Shown here piece by piece: positions 1-7,664 of a stretch of DNA of 22,434 nt; position 1 is the first letter of the stretch, and the number at the start of each line of letters is the position of its first letter. The stretch is taken from assembly GCA_002418865.1 (NCBI GenBank), contig DIEY01000097.1, forward strand, positions 33,492 to 55,925, in the 5' to 3' direction. This DNA is from Bacteroidales bacterium UBA5762. Its GTDB lineage: Bacteria; Bacteroidota; Bacteroidia; Bacteroidales; TTA-H9. A model generated the notes under the pieces. The model worked only from the letters and a program-made list of their open reading frames with translations. It was not told the DNA's origin and did no database searches. Position numbers and translations under genes: made by a program.

Positions 1-1
1 G

Positions 2-175
2 GCCAATTTCTTGGTCAGTTTTGTAAAATATGAATCGCAAGTATTCAAGGATGGTATGTTTTTCCCAGTGAAGTATGAGTCTCAGGCCGATTTGAAGATT
101 TTTATTGTAGATAATCGTTCGAAGGCGGGATGGGGTAGTAAATCGAAACAATACTTGTTAAAGTTCAAGAAATAA
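2..175 (+). CDS. C-terminal fragment of a DUF6150-like repeat protein
   Basis: The window opens inside a gene whose last 57 codons read in frame 2 to a TAA stop at 173-175. Two short similar units are visible, KYESQVFKDGMFFPV and KYESQADLKIFIV, followed by a basic tail with AGWGSKSKQY. This YxSQADLK-type repeat and the Gly-Trp/Lys-rich ending match my recollection of the small secreted Bacteroidetes family DUF6150, whose function is unknown. The N-terminus, and therefore any signal peptide, lies outside the window. The stop is only 10 bases before mtnA, so the two may share a transcript. The family assignment rests on motif memory alone. Confidence 0.6.
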   Translation, partial: ANFLVSFVKYESQVFKDGMFFPVKYESQADLKIFIVDNRSKAGWGSKSKQYLLKFKK

Positions 176-185
176 GGTTGATAAC

Positions 186-1235
186 ATGAAAGTAAATGGT
201 AAGAATTACAAAACCATTTGGATGGAAGGGGAGAAGGTGAAGCTGATTGATCAAAATTTATTACCCTTTCGTTTCGGAATCATTGAATTAGAGAACTGGG
301 AAGGAATATGCAAGGCAATTGTGAACATGAATGTAAGAGGAGCTGGAGCAATAGGAGTTGCGGCTGGTTATGCCATGGCCTTGGCATTTATTCAATCACC
401 TCAGGTAGGAGGAGAAGAATATTTATGGAAAGCCCGTCAAGACATTGAACAAACACGACCTACTGCACGTGATTTATTTTATGCAACCGAGAGAGTAATG
501 AATGCTGGAATTGCCTTTGGTACTGCGGCAGCAATAGAAGAATCGCAACGAATAGCCTTTGAGAATGAAGAGGAAGCAAAAGCTATCGCTATTTATGGAG
601 AAAGTTTGATGCTCGATACCTGTAATGTGCTAACACATTGTAATGCTGGTTGGTTAGGTTTTGTAGATTGGGGGAGTGCATTGGCACCCATTTATTTAGC
701 ACATCGTAACGGTAAAAAGATCTTTGTTTACGTAGACGAGACACGGCCACGTTTGCAAGGGTCAAGACTTACAGCATGGGAATTGCAAAACGAAGGCATT
801 CCACATGTAATTGTTGCAGATAATGCCGGGGCTTGGCTGTTATCGAACCATAAGGTTGATTTGTTGATTATGGGTGCCGATCGTATTGCTTTGAATGGAG
901 ATACGGCCAATAAAATTGGGACTTTCGAAAAAGCCATAGTAGCCAAAAATTTTGGTGTACCTTTTTATGTCGCGGCTCCCTTGTCAACTTTCGATCCTTT
1001 GTGTCCGGATGGTTCTTGCATTTCCATCGAACACCGACCTGCTGAAGAAATAACTCAGATGGAAGGTTTAGATGAAAATGACCACTTAAGAAAAATTAGA
1101 ATTTCTTCTCAGGGATCTAAAGCCTTGAATCCGGCTTTCGATGTCACTCCATCTTCATACATCCATAGCTTAATTACCTCGAAAGGAATTATTCAACCTA
1201 ACAATCAGTCTATTCGTCAACTTTTATTGGGTTAG
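186..1235 (+). CDS. mtnA: S-methyl-5-thioribose-1-phosphate isomerase
   Basis: This 349-residue cytosolic protein belongs to the eIF2B-like sugar-phosphate isomerase family. MtnA converts 5-methylthioribose-1-phosphate to methylthioribulose-1-phosphate in methionine salvage or in the related methylthio-sugar shunts. Hallmarks are RGAGAIG at residues 51-57, TRPTARDL near 90, THCNAG at 150-155 with the expected catalytic Cys152, DETRPRLQGSRLTAWEL around 184-200, and GADRIALNGDTANKIGT at 230-246 with the expected catalytic Asp232. Length is normal for the family. The ATG at 186 is the natural start, 10 bases after the preceding stop. The receiver-kinase gene begins 18 bases downstream, suggesting an operon. 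No other salvage genes (mtnK, mtnB, mtnC, mtnD) are visible here. A ribose-1,5-bisphosphate isomerase is a less likely alternative given the overall MtnA-like pattern. Confidence 0.93.
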   Translation: MKVNGKNYKTIWMEGEKVKLIDQNLLPFRFGIIELENWEGICKAIVNMNVRGAGAIGVAAGYAMALAFIQSPQVGGEEYLWKARQDIEQTRPTARDLFYATERVMNAGIAFGTAAAIEESQRIAFENEEEAKAIAIYGESLMLDTCNVLTHCNAGWLGFVDWGSALAPIYLAHRNGKKIFVYVDETRPRLQGSRLTAWELQNEGIPHVIVADNAGAWLLSNHKVDLLIMGADRIALNGDTANKIGTFEKAIVAKNFGVPFYVAAPLSTFDPLCPDGSCISIEHRPAEEITQMEGLDENDHLRKIRISSQGSKALNPAFDVTPSSYIHSLITSKGIIQPNNQSIRQLLLG

Positions 1236-1253
1236 CTACAAAATTCTATTTTT

Positions 1254-2378
1254 ATGATTAAGAATCCTTCAAATTGGGTGTTAATTGTAGATGATAACGA
1301 GAATAATCTTGTTTATCTGCAGAATATTCTTCAACGTGCTGATATTTCATGTAAAACTACAACTCAAGGTAAAGAATGTTTGAATTTATGCATGAATGAC
1401 CCACCTTCTTTGATTCTTCTGGATGTGATGATGCCTGAAATGAATGGTTATGAGGTTTGCAAACGATTAAAGGAATCGGAAATCACACGTGATATTCCTG
1501 TAATTTTTATTAGTGCACTAATTTCGAAAGAAGATATTTTGAAAGGTTTTGAAATGGGCGGAGTTGATTATATCACTAAGCCATTTCATAAAGAAGAGGT
1601 TTTAGCTCGGGTAAAAGCCCATTTAACTATTGTAACGCAACAGAAAAAACTTGAGCTGATGAATCGGGAGCTTAAAGAGGCACTGGCAGTCAGGGATAGG
1701 CTTTTTTCTATCATTTCACATGACCTAATTGGTCCTATTCTTAATATAGAAAATGCCCTTAAACTCCTTATGGAGGAAAGACTGAGTGATGAGGAGCGGT
1801 TTGATTTTCTTCAGGAATCTCTCAATGCCGCTTCTTCTACTCTCGATCTATTGAAAAACCTATTGTCATGGGCAAAGAATCAAATAGAAGGGATCGATTA
1901 TAATCCACATAATGTGGATGTATCCATTATCATCGGGGATATTCTGAATCTTTTTCAGAGAATGCAAAAAGAGAAAAAAATCGACATTATCAATCACATT
2001 CAAGAAAGTTTGATTTGTTTTGCTGATGAGAACATGCTGCATTTAATTTTTCGCAATTTAATTTCTAATGCGTTAAAATACAGTTATGAAGGTGGAAAGA
2101 TCGAGATCTTGCATCACAATGAAGGGGATAGTATGGTTTTTGAAATAATGGATAAAGGTAAAGGCATTGCGAATGAGGAAGTTGAAAAAATATTAGATCC
2201 TATTCAATTTTATTCAACCCCAGGAACTGCTTATGAAAAAGGGCATGGTTTAGGACTCAGATTATGCAAAGAATTTATCGAAATACATGGTGGAGAATTG
2301 AAGATTATTTCAGAACCTGGTAAGGGTTCTATTTTTAGATTTTCTATTCCACAAAATCTAACTAATTTAAAGCATTGA
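1254..2378 (+). CDS. Soluble receiver-histidine kinase fusion protein
   Basis: This 374-residue protein carries a CheY-like receiver first (about residues 8-125) and a histidine kinase after it. The receiver has VDD near 12-14, the phosphoacceptor Asp57 in LLDVMMPEMNG, and Lys109 in ITKPF. A short helical linker (about 128-150) leads to a HisKA-like segment with SIISHDLIGP, where His156 is the probable phosphorylation site. The HATPase domain shows an N box (NLISNALKY, Asn272), a G1 box (DKGKGI, 300-305) and a G2 box (GHGLGLRLC, 340-348). No signal peptide or membrane segment is present, so it should act in the cytoplasm. This receiver-first order is a recognised Bacteroidetes arrangement. 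No separate cognate output regulator lies next to it, so its partner is unknown. It overlaps the start of the following reductase gene. Confidence 0.9.
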   Translation: MIKNPSNWVLIVDDNENNLVYLQNILQRADISCKTTTQGKECLNLCMNDPPSLILLDVMMPEMNGYEVCKRLKESEITRDIPVIFISALISKEDILKGFEMGGVDYITKPFHKEEVLARVKAHLTIVTQQKKLELMNRELKEALAVRDRLFSIISHDLIGPILNIENALKLLMEERLSDEERFDFLQESLNAASSTLDLLKNLLSWAKNQIEGIDYNPHNVDVSIIIGDILNLFQRMQKEKKIDIINHIQESLICFADENMLHLIFRNLISNALKYSYEGGKIEILHHNEGDSMVFEIMDKGKGIANEEVEKILDPIQFYSTPGTAYEKGHGLGLRLCKEFIEIHGGELKIISEPGKGSIFRFSIPQNLTNLKH

Positions 2379-3220
2379 TTTACAAAAAAATTTCTGATGA
2401 TGATGTTGCGGCTATTGGATTAGGTACTTGGGAGATGGGTGGTCGCGAATATGCCGATTATTCTTTTGATCAGCATTGGATAAATATCATAAAGAGCGCT
2501 GTTGAAAATGGCTTAACACATATAGATACTGCCGAGATGTATGGCAACGGTCATACCGAAGAAATTGTTGGTCGAGCCATAAAAGAATTTCCACGTCAGC
2601 AGTTGTTTATTACATCCAAGGTATGGCTCACGCATCTGCATACTGAAGATGTATTGTTTTCGTTCGAGAATAGTCTTCGTCGGCTTCAAACCGATTACAT
2701 CGATTTGTACCTTATTCATCATCCCAATCCTGATGTACCATTAGAGGAAACCCTTATGGCCATGAATCGGCTGGTGGAGCAAAAACGAGTAAAAGCTATT
2801 GGTTTGAGCAATTTCGATATCTCAATGATAAAAGAAGCTGAGAAAATTTCTTCAGTACCTATCTCGGCAGTGCAGATAGAATATAGCCTTTTAACGAGGA
2901 ATAAGGGAGTTTATACCCATAATCAGGAGAAGGAAATTATTCCTTATTGTCAGGAACATCAAATTGCAGTGATTGCATGGCGCCCATTGGGGAAAACCAA
3001 TTACGTGAAATTATCTACAAACAACGTAATGAAAAGTATAGCCGAAAAATATCATGCCACCCCGGCTCAGATTGCGCTTAGCTGGCTCATTGCTCAAAAA
3101 AATATATTTGCTATTCCCCAAACCGGTTCAGTAAAACATTTGAAAGAAAATGCAAAAGCTTGCGATATTTCTCTTTCGTTGGAAGATTGGAACCGACTGA
3201 GTGAAGCTTTTATGGAATGA
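2375..3220 (+). CDS. Aldo/keto reductase family oxidoreductase
   Basis: A 281-residue NAD(P)H-dependent aldo/keto reductase with a (beta/alpha)8 fold. The catalytic tetrad is complete by alignment: Asp51 and Tyr56 in HIDTAEMYGNG, Lys82 in ITSKVW and His115 in LYLIHHP. AIGLSNF (141-147) and the C-terminal IPQTGSVKHLKENA cofactor-binding region are also typical. The substrate cannot be told from sequence. The start is TTG at 2375, which overlaps the TGA stop of the receiver-kinase (TTGA), implying translational coupling. The next ATG (codon 21) would remove the first strand and the GLGTW motif, so TTG is preferred. The gene ends 6 bases from the convergent TonB receptor stop. Confidence 0.9.
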   Translation: MIYKKISDDDVAAIGLGTWEMGGREYADYSFDQHWINIIKSAVENGLTHIDTAEMYGNGHTEEIVGRAIKEFPRQQLFITSKVWLTHLHTEDVLFSFENSLRRLQTDYIDLYLIHHPNPDVPLEETLMAMNRLVEQKRVKAIGLSNFDISMIKEAEKISSVPISAVQIEYSLLTRNKGVYTHNQEKEIIPYCQEHQIAVIAWRPLGKTNYVKLSTNNVMKSIAEKYHATPAQIALSWLIAQKNIFAIPQTGSVKHLKENAKACDISLSLEDWNRLSEAFME

Positions 3221-3226
3221 TGCTAT

Positions 3227-5551
3227 TTAAAAAGAGAAAGTAAGGCCTATATTGTACATAATAGGCAATTGATTTACGCGTTCGAAGGCAATACGGTCGA
3301 AATAGAAGATATTGTCGCGATCGTAGATATTGGTAGCACCTACATTGAGTTCTAATTGGGAATATTGACCGAGCTCCCATTTGTGCTTCAAGTTGATATC
3401 TAGGCGATGATAAACTGGCAATCGGCCTTTGTTTAAATCGGAATACAATATAGCTAAATTTCCATTTTCGATGGCTGGATTAGAATAGATCCCATTTTCG
3501 AAATTTATTTTTTCGAAATAGCCTTGGCTCTGAGTAAAGGGGAAGCCAGTACCAAAGTTCCAGCGAGAACTAAGTTCCCAGTTTCGGGCAGGTCCAAGAT
3601 AAACCGAAGCAACCAAATTAACTGTATGTCGCCTATCGAAATGAGGGTTATAAGTAACTTTTCCGTCGAAACGACTTACATATCCTAAGGAATAAACTCC
3701 CCAGAAATAATATCTGTCTTTTTCGAATTTCAGAGATAGGTCGAGGCCTTTTGCATCACCAGTTTCGACAATGAAATCGTTTTTCAACTCATCAGGCTGA
3801 TCGGCAAATGTTTCAGTATCATCAAAAATCTTATTACGGTTGATGTTGGTCAGTTGAGTAAATTTTTTGTAATAGGCTTCGATATTGACAGTTACATTAC
3901 GGGATAAATCGAGTTCTATTCCTCCTATGGCATGCCATGCTTTTTGCAGTTTATCTTTAACTTTTTTCCCGTCGAATTCTTCGGGTAAGTTATCCGGGCC
4001 CGAAAGAAATCCATAGAAGAGATTAACCACATCGCGGTCGCTTGTTGCACTGATGAGGTTTTGGGAGTATAAACCACCAGCTGCTTTAATTCTAATAAAG
4101 TCATTTACATTGTACTTAACAGCCAGGCGTGGCTCGGGTGAAGTATTACTCAACGAGGCATACCATTGAAGCCTAAATCCGGGTTCAATGAGAAATTTTC
4201 CGCGAGTCATCTTATATTTTACATAAGGTCCAATTTCGGTAGTGTTTTCTTTTTGCTGAATAATTCGATTGAGGGAATTGAAGAAGTAATAATCTGTATT
4301 AAATCCCTGAAATTCGAAGCCATAGCGTAATTCATCTTTATTGATAAAATAGGTGAAATGAAGGCCTGCGTTAAAACCTCCAATTTGGCTTGTGCGATCG
4401 TTTTTGCCGGTCTCTTCCAAACTAACTTTGTAATTAGAGTAAGAAAATACACCCTCGAGCAAAACAGGAGCTTTGCCTGGGATAACGATGAAATTGGCTC
4501 CTGCACCTAAAGCATTCCAGTGAAAGTCGGATAAAGCCTTATAGTTATTTACCTGATCGGTAAAATTGAAACCAAACAAGTTGACTTTGCTTCCATTATC
4601 AGCATTGAATGATGCTTTGCCATAAATATCGAAAAAGTTGAAAGGAAGTCCTTCTTCGTTGACATATTTGTATAGTGACTTTGAGGTTTGTTCAAGATAA
4701 GAATTTTTAACGGATAAAATGAATGACGAACTTCCTGAGTTATCTTCCTTTTGTTTCCTTATAGGGCCTTCGAGCAATAATTTAGCACCAAAGGTAGTAG
4801 CGTCTACTTTCCCACTCAAACGTTTTTTGTTGCCATCACGGGTAGTTAAGTCCATAACCGAAGAAATTCTACCTCCAAATTCAGCCCCAAATCCTCCTGT
4901 ATAAATGTCGGCATTTCGAAGAATATCAGTGTCGAATACCGAGAATAAACCGATGGAATGAAAAGGATTGTAAATGACCATTCCATCGAGGAGAACTTTA
5001 TTTTGGATGGGTGCTCCTCCACGAATATACAATTGGCCACCCTGGTCTCCAGTAAATACTACTCCGGGTAAAACTTGGAGATACTGAGCCAAGTCGGGTT
5101 GTCCTCCTATACTTGGTATTTGCTTAATTTGACGAGGAGTAACCTTAACCACCGAAGTTCGAGTTTCAGTTCGAGCTGCTTCCCTTTCGGCCGAAATATT
5201 TACTCCTTCTATTGCAACAGATTTTTTAGAAATGAAGAGTTTATGAGAAATTAATTCGCCCTTATTTAACTTGATAGGCACGCTAATACTGTCATATCCT
5301 ATACCAGTTACCATAAGATTATATGAACCAGCAGGAATATTGTTGATGATAAAGTATCCATTTACATCGGTTGCTGAGCCAAGCGTTGTTTTTTCGAGAA
5401 AGACGTTTACAAAAATAGCAGGTTCACCACTTTCTTTCTCGTAAACGAATCCCCTTATGCTTGCTTCTTGTGACCAAGCCTTAAACCCCAACAATAGAAA
5501 CAAACAAAATATCATCCAATAAGATAAAATATTATAAAATTTCCTCATCAT
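3227..5551 (-). CDS. TonB-dependent outer-membrane receptor with CarboxypepD_reg-like domain
   Basis: A 774-residue outer-membrane receptor. The N-terminus has a signal peptide with a hydrophobic core (IFCLFLLLGF) and probable cleavage near AWSQ. Residues 31-107 form the carboxypeptidase-regulatory-like beta-sandwich common in Bacteroidetes receptors (GFVYEKESGEPAIFVNV, TDVNGYFIINNIPAG). A plug domain follows at about 128-235 with QLYIRGGAPIQNKVLLDGM and YTGGFGAEFGGRISS. The rest is an aromatic-rich beta-barrel ending in the terminal Phe of YNIGLTFSF, as expected for BAM-dependent insertion. It should import a substrate using TonB-ExbBD energy. No SusD-like lipoprotein, TonB or carbohydrate-active enzyme is adjacent, so this is an orphan receptor and the ligand is unknown. 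Two tandem ATG codons start the frame, and the upstream one is used here. A good promoter lies just upstream. Confidence 0.93.
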   Translation of the reverse strand: MMRKFYNILSYWMIFCLFLLLGFKAWSQEASIRGFVYEKESGEPAIFVNVFLEKTTLGSATDVNGYFIINNIPAGSYNLMVTGIGYDSISVPIKLNKGELISHKLFISKKSVAIEGVNISAEREAARTETRTSVVKVTPRQIKQIPSIGGQPDLAQYLQVLPGVVFTGDQGGQLYIRGGAPIQNKVLLDGMVIYNPFHSIGLFSVFDTDILRNADIYTGGFGAEFGGRISSVMDLTTRDGNKKRLSGKVDATTFGAKLLLEGPIRKQKEDNSGSSSFILSVKNSYLEQTSKSLYKYVNEEGLPFNFFDIYGKASFNADNGSKVNLFGFNFTDQVNNYKALSDFHWNALGAGANFIVIPGKAPVLLEGVFSYSNYKVSLEETGKNDRTSQIGGFNAGLHFTYFINKDELRYGFEFQGFNTDYYFFNSLNRIIQQKENTTEIGPYVKYKMTRGKFLIEPGFRLQWYASLSNTSPEPRLAVKYNVNDFIRIKAAGGLYSQNLISATSDRDVVNLFYGFLSGPDNLPEEFDGKKVKDKLQKAWHAIGGIELDLSRNVTVNIEAYYKKFTQLTNINRNKIFDDTETFADQPDELKNDFIVETGDAKGLDLSLKFEKDRYYFWGVYSLGYVSRFDGKVTYNPHFDRRHTVNLVASVYLGPARNWELSSRWNFGTGFPFTQSQGYFEKINFENGIYSNPAIENGNLAILYSDLNKGRLPVYHRLDINLKHKWELGQYSQLELNVGATNIYDRDNIFYFDRIAFERVNQLPIMYNIGLTFSF

Positions 5552-5585
5552 ATTAATGTTGTTGGATAAATCCGAAATTGGCTCA

Positions 5586-5616
5586 CAAAGGTATGAAAAG
5601 AGTTATGCCCGCCCAA
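5586..5616 (-). promoter_or_regulatory. Bacteroidetes-type promoter for the TonB-dependent receptor
   Basis: On the minus strand a TTG (complement of 5614-5616) is followed after exactly 20 bases by TACCTTTG (complement of 5586-5593). This fits the known Bacteroidetes sigma-ABfr consensus of a -33 TTG-type box, a 19-21 base spacer and TAnnTTTG at -7. Transcription would start near 5580, giving a leader of about 30 bases before the ATG at 5551. It is the only site in the window where both boxes and the spacing agree. Confidence 0.6.
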
Positions 5617-6107
5617 TTCTCTGTATCGTTCATACCTCGTTGAATAAGACAAAAGCATCACTCTTTTAGAAACAAAACTTAAAGTATATGAAGTAGATAC
5701 AAAAGAATAGCAAGGGTTTAAATCAACAAGAATATTTGTTTCCTATCTATAAATTGCAGTGAAGTTGTTGATATGCTTTATTTCTGAAAACGTATGCCCC
5801 TGCATTTAAAAGGCTAAAACAATAGATTTATAACATTATACCTCAATCAGTTGCTTGTTGTAACTTACTCTGAAATTTAAGCTATTCTTTTGAATATCAA
5901 TTGTTTATTGCCTACATTAAATGATTTTTTTCGGTAATTAGAGCTCGGTTTATGGAATTCAGAATAAAGGTTGGAGATATGAAAGAAATATTCCAAATGA
6001 AGAATTTAATGAATATTATGTTAGTGGTTGAAGCTTAAATGAAGAAGGTTAAATTGTTTTAAAAGATATTTATAGTTTTACAGTAAATATTGATAACAGA
6101 ATTTCTG
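5617..6107. other. AT-rich intergenic region with no convincing gene
   Basis: This stretch between the receptor promoter and the membrane-protein gene is strongly AT-rich and shows no tRNA, strong hairpin, long repeat or consensus promoter that I can defend. One short segment, 5942-6052 on the plus strand, reads like protein (VYGIQNKGWRYERN, then EFNEYYVSG, a TGA stop, and SLNEEG). It vaguely recalls a MORN/YwqK unit and could be the remnant of a decayed gene, but it is short enough to be chance. The promoter of the downstream gene must lie here, but only a partial match (TAGTTTTA near 6073) was seen. Confidence 0.4.
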
Positions 6108-7514
6108 ATGGCAGAGTCCTCAAGGCATTCTTCTTCGAGACGGCATCACTCCTCCAGCTTATGGAATAAAATATTAATAACGATAGGGCTAAAGAAAAGG
6201 AAGAAAAAATCTAAAAGGCAATTTTCACAATTCTCCTATATCCCACACGAATCGTATGAAAAGGACTTAAACATTTTTGAAACCGAATTTATTGAAAGCG
6301 ATAATTTGTCAGATAAGCCTGTAGAGGTTTCAATTCCTGTTTTGGAAAAGGAACAAACAATTGAGAATAAAGTTTTACCGAGCCCTGATGATAAAACTCC
6401 TGAATCCAACATAAGTCTCAATTCTCCACAACCAACGTCTATTCATCATAGACAGCATCCCTCCGGTCATCAGCACTCAAAGCATAAGAAACATAAAAAA
6501 TCCACGAAGCTTGGTTTATATTTTCAAAGGCATTTTGGTTATATCAAAGAGCCCTTGTATAATTTTTTATATTTTTTAAATCTCAGGTCTGTTCCTTATG
6601 ATCCATATTTTGAAAGCGAAACGGTGAAGCAAGAAGAACGCAAACCTATGCGTATTCAGCGATACGTGGCTTACATGATTCAGTCTACTCTTGTTTTCAT
6701 AATATCCTACATAGTGGCCTATTTAATTTATCAGATGGCTGTTATTTTTATGGCAGCTCATTTCGGGATAGATTCAGTTTTGTATTATTATGAAGTGATG
6801 TTTCCTATTGGTGATGCTTCAAATTTATGGACTTCGTTCAACATCATCATGATCACGCTTGCAGGGCCATTTGTTTCTTTAATTTTGGGGTTGATATGGT
6901 ATAGGTGGGTCATGCGCAAGGTCAAAAATCCTGCAACAAAGCTGTTTTTCTTATGGCTGGCATTACATTCGTTGAACATGTTTTTGGGAGCTTTTGTGGC
7001 CGGTGTCATTACGGGGCAAGGATTTGGGTATGTTGCCAACTGGCTTTATATGGGGATTCCGCTAAAAATATTCTTCTCGTTGGTGGCTTTGGGAGTATTG
7101 ACATATCTGGGCTGGAAAGCAACTCCACAAATTCTGTCAACCAGTGGATCAGTCCAAAGAATCAATCGTTACAATCGTTCTTTTTTCATATTGAGCCAGA
7201 TGATTATTCCCTGGTTTTTAGGTTCTATTTTAATGCTTTGGATTAAGATTCCTAATAGAATTCCTCAACATGAGAATATTCTACTTTATGATATCATTAT
7301 TTTGGGCGCCATGGCTTTCTTGGTAATCCCTTCACTTTTCAACCATAAAAGTCGACCATCTGAGTTGAAAAAACGACGTTCGCATTCGAAGACTTCGTTG
7401 GCATGGCTTTATCTTTTTTTAGCGCTTCTTTTGATTGTGGCTTATCGTTTTGGACTGGAAAGAGGTTTGCATATCGTTATTCAATTCAATCTTTCCTTAG
7501 GTTTTTATCAGTAA
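6108..7514 (+). CDS. His-rich N-terminal, multi-pass membrane protein of unknown function
   Basis: I do not recognise this 468-residue protein. The first 190 or so residues are hydrophilic and low in complexity. They contain a Ser/Arg/His cluster at the extreme N-terminus (SSRHSSSRRHHSSS), a basic patch (LKKRKKKSKRQ), an acidic linker, and a second His/Lys cluster with seven His in residues 113-129 (IHHRQHPSGHQHSKHKKH). The remainder holds about seven predicted membrane helices, with conserved-looking motifs LAGPFVSLILG, ALHSLNMFLGAFVAG and FILSQMIIPWFLGS. AGPFVSLILG faintly recalls the second motif of site-2 (M50) proteases, but no HExxH is present, so protease activity is not supported. The frame also opens upstream at TTG 6090. 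ATG 6108 is chosen because the reading before it is unremarkable. A CorA transporter lies downstream on the same strand, so a metal-related role is a guess. Confidence 0.75.
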   Translation: MAESSRHSSSRRHHSSSLWNKILITIGLKKRKKKSKRQFSQFSYIPHESYEKDLNIFETEFIESDNLSDKPVEVSIPVLEKEQTIENKVLPSPDDKTPESNISLNSPQPTSIHHRQHPSGHQHSKHKKHKKSTKLGLYFQRHFGYIKEPLYNFLYFLNLRSVPYDPYFESETVKQEERKPMRIQRYVAYMIQSTLVFIISYIVAYLIYQMAVIFMAAHFGIDSVLYYYEVMFPIGDASNLWTSFNIIMITLAGPFVSLILGLIWYRWVMRKVKNPATKLFFLWLALHSLNMFLGAFVAGVITGQGFGYVANWLYMGIPLKIFFSLVALGVLTYLGWKATPQILSTSGSVQRINRYNRSFFILSQMIIPWFLGSILMLWIKIPNRIPQHENILLYDIIILGAMAFLVIPSLFNHKSRPSELKKRRSHSKTSLAWLYLFLALLLIVAYRFGLERGLHIVIQFNLSLGFYQ

Positions 7515-7532
7515 AACTTTTTATTAAAACAA

Positions 7533-7559
7533 GGCCAAAATCTTTATAAGAAATTGGCC
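7533..7559. terminator. Hairpin between the membrane-protein gene and corA
   Basis: GGCCAA (7533-7538) pairs with TTGGCC (7554-7559). Inside, TCTT (7541-7544) pairs with AAGA (7548-7551) around a three-base loop, separated by an AA/AA internal bulge. The hairpin starts 18 bases past the stop of the membrane-protein gene. No T-tract follows on the plus strand, so it may be an inefficient terminator or a transcript-end stabiliser rather than a classical rho-independent site. Confidence 0.4.
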
Positions 7560-7588
7560 CAAAGCAATTAGTTATGATTTATTTACTC

Positions 7589-7596
7589 TAATTTTG
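7589..7596 (+). promoter_or_regulatory. Putative -7 box upstream of the corA-like gene
   Basis: TAATTTTG matches the Bacteroidetes -7 consensus TAnnTTTG. No TTG sits 19-21 bases upstream (the nearest is at 7555-7557, too far), so support is partial. Transcription would start near 7602. That leaves a leader of about 60 bases before ATG 7665, and leaves almost no leader for the alternative TTG start at 7611. Confidence 0.4.
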
Positions 7597-7664
7597 CAAA
7601 GTTTTAAAAATTGAAGGGGCATGTAGACCAAATCAATATTAATACTAATACTAAAACCAGGGTT

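Noticed and set aside
7533..7559. GGCCAA/TTGGCC inverted repeat as a mobile-element end
   Set aside because: The arms are close together and form a hairpin; there is no transposase or direct repeat nearby.
7611..7664. TTG start giving an 18-residue longer CorA protein
   Set aside because: It would leave almost no leader after the -7 box at 7589-7596, and the extra residues are low-complexity Asn/Thr; possible but less likely than ATG 7665.
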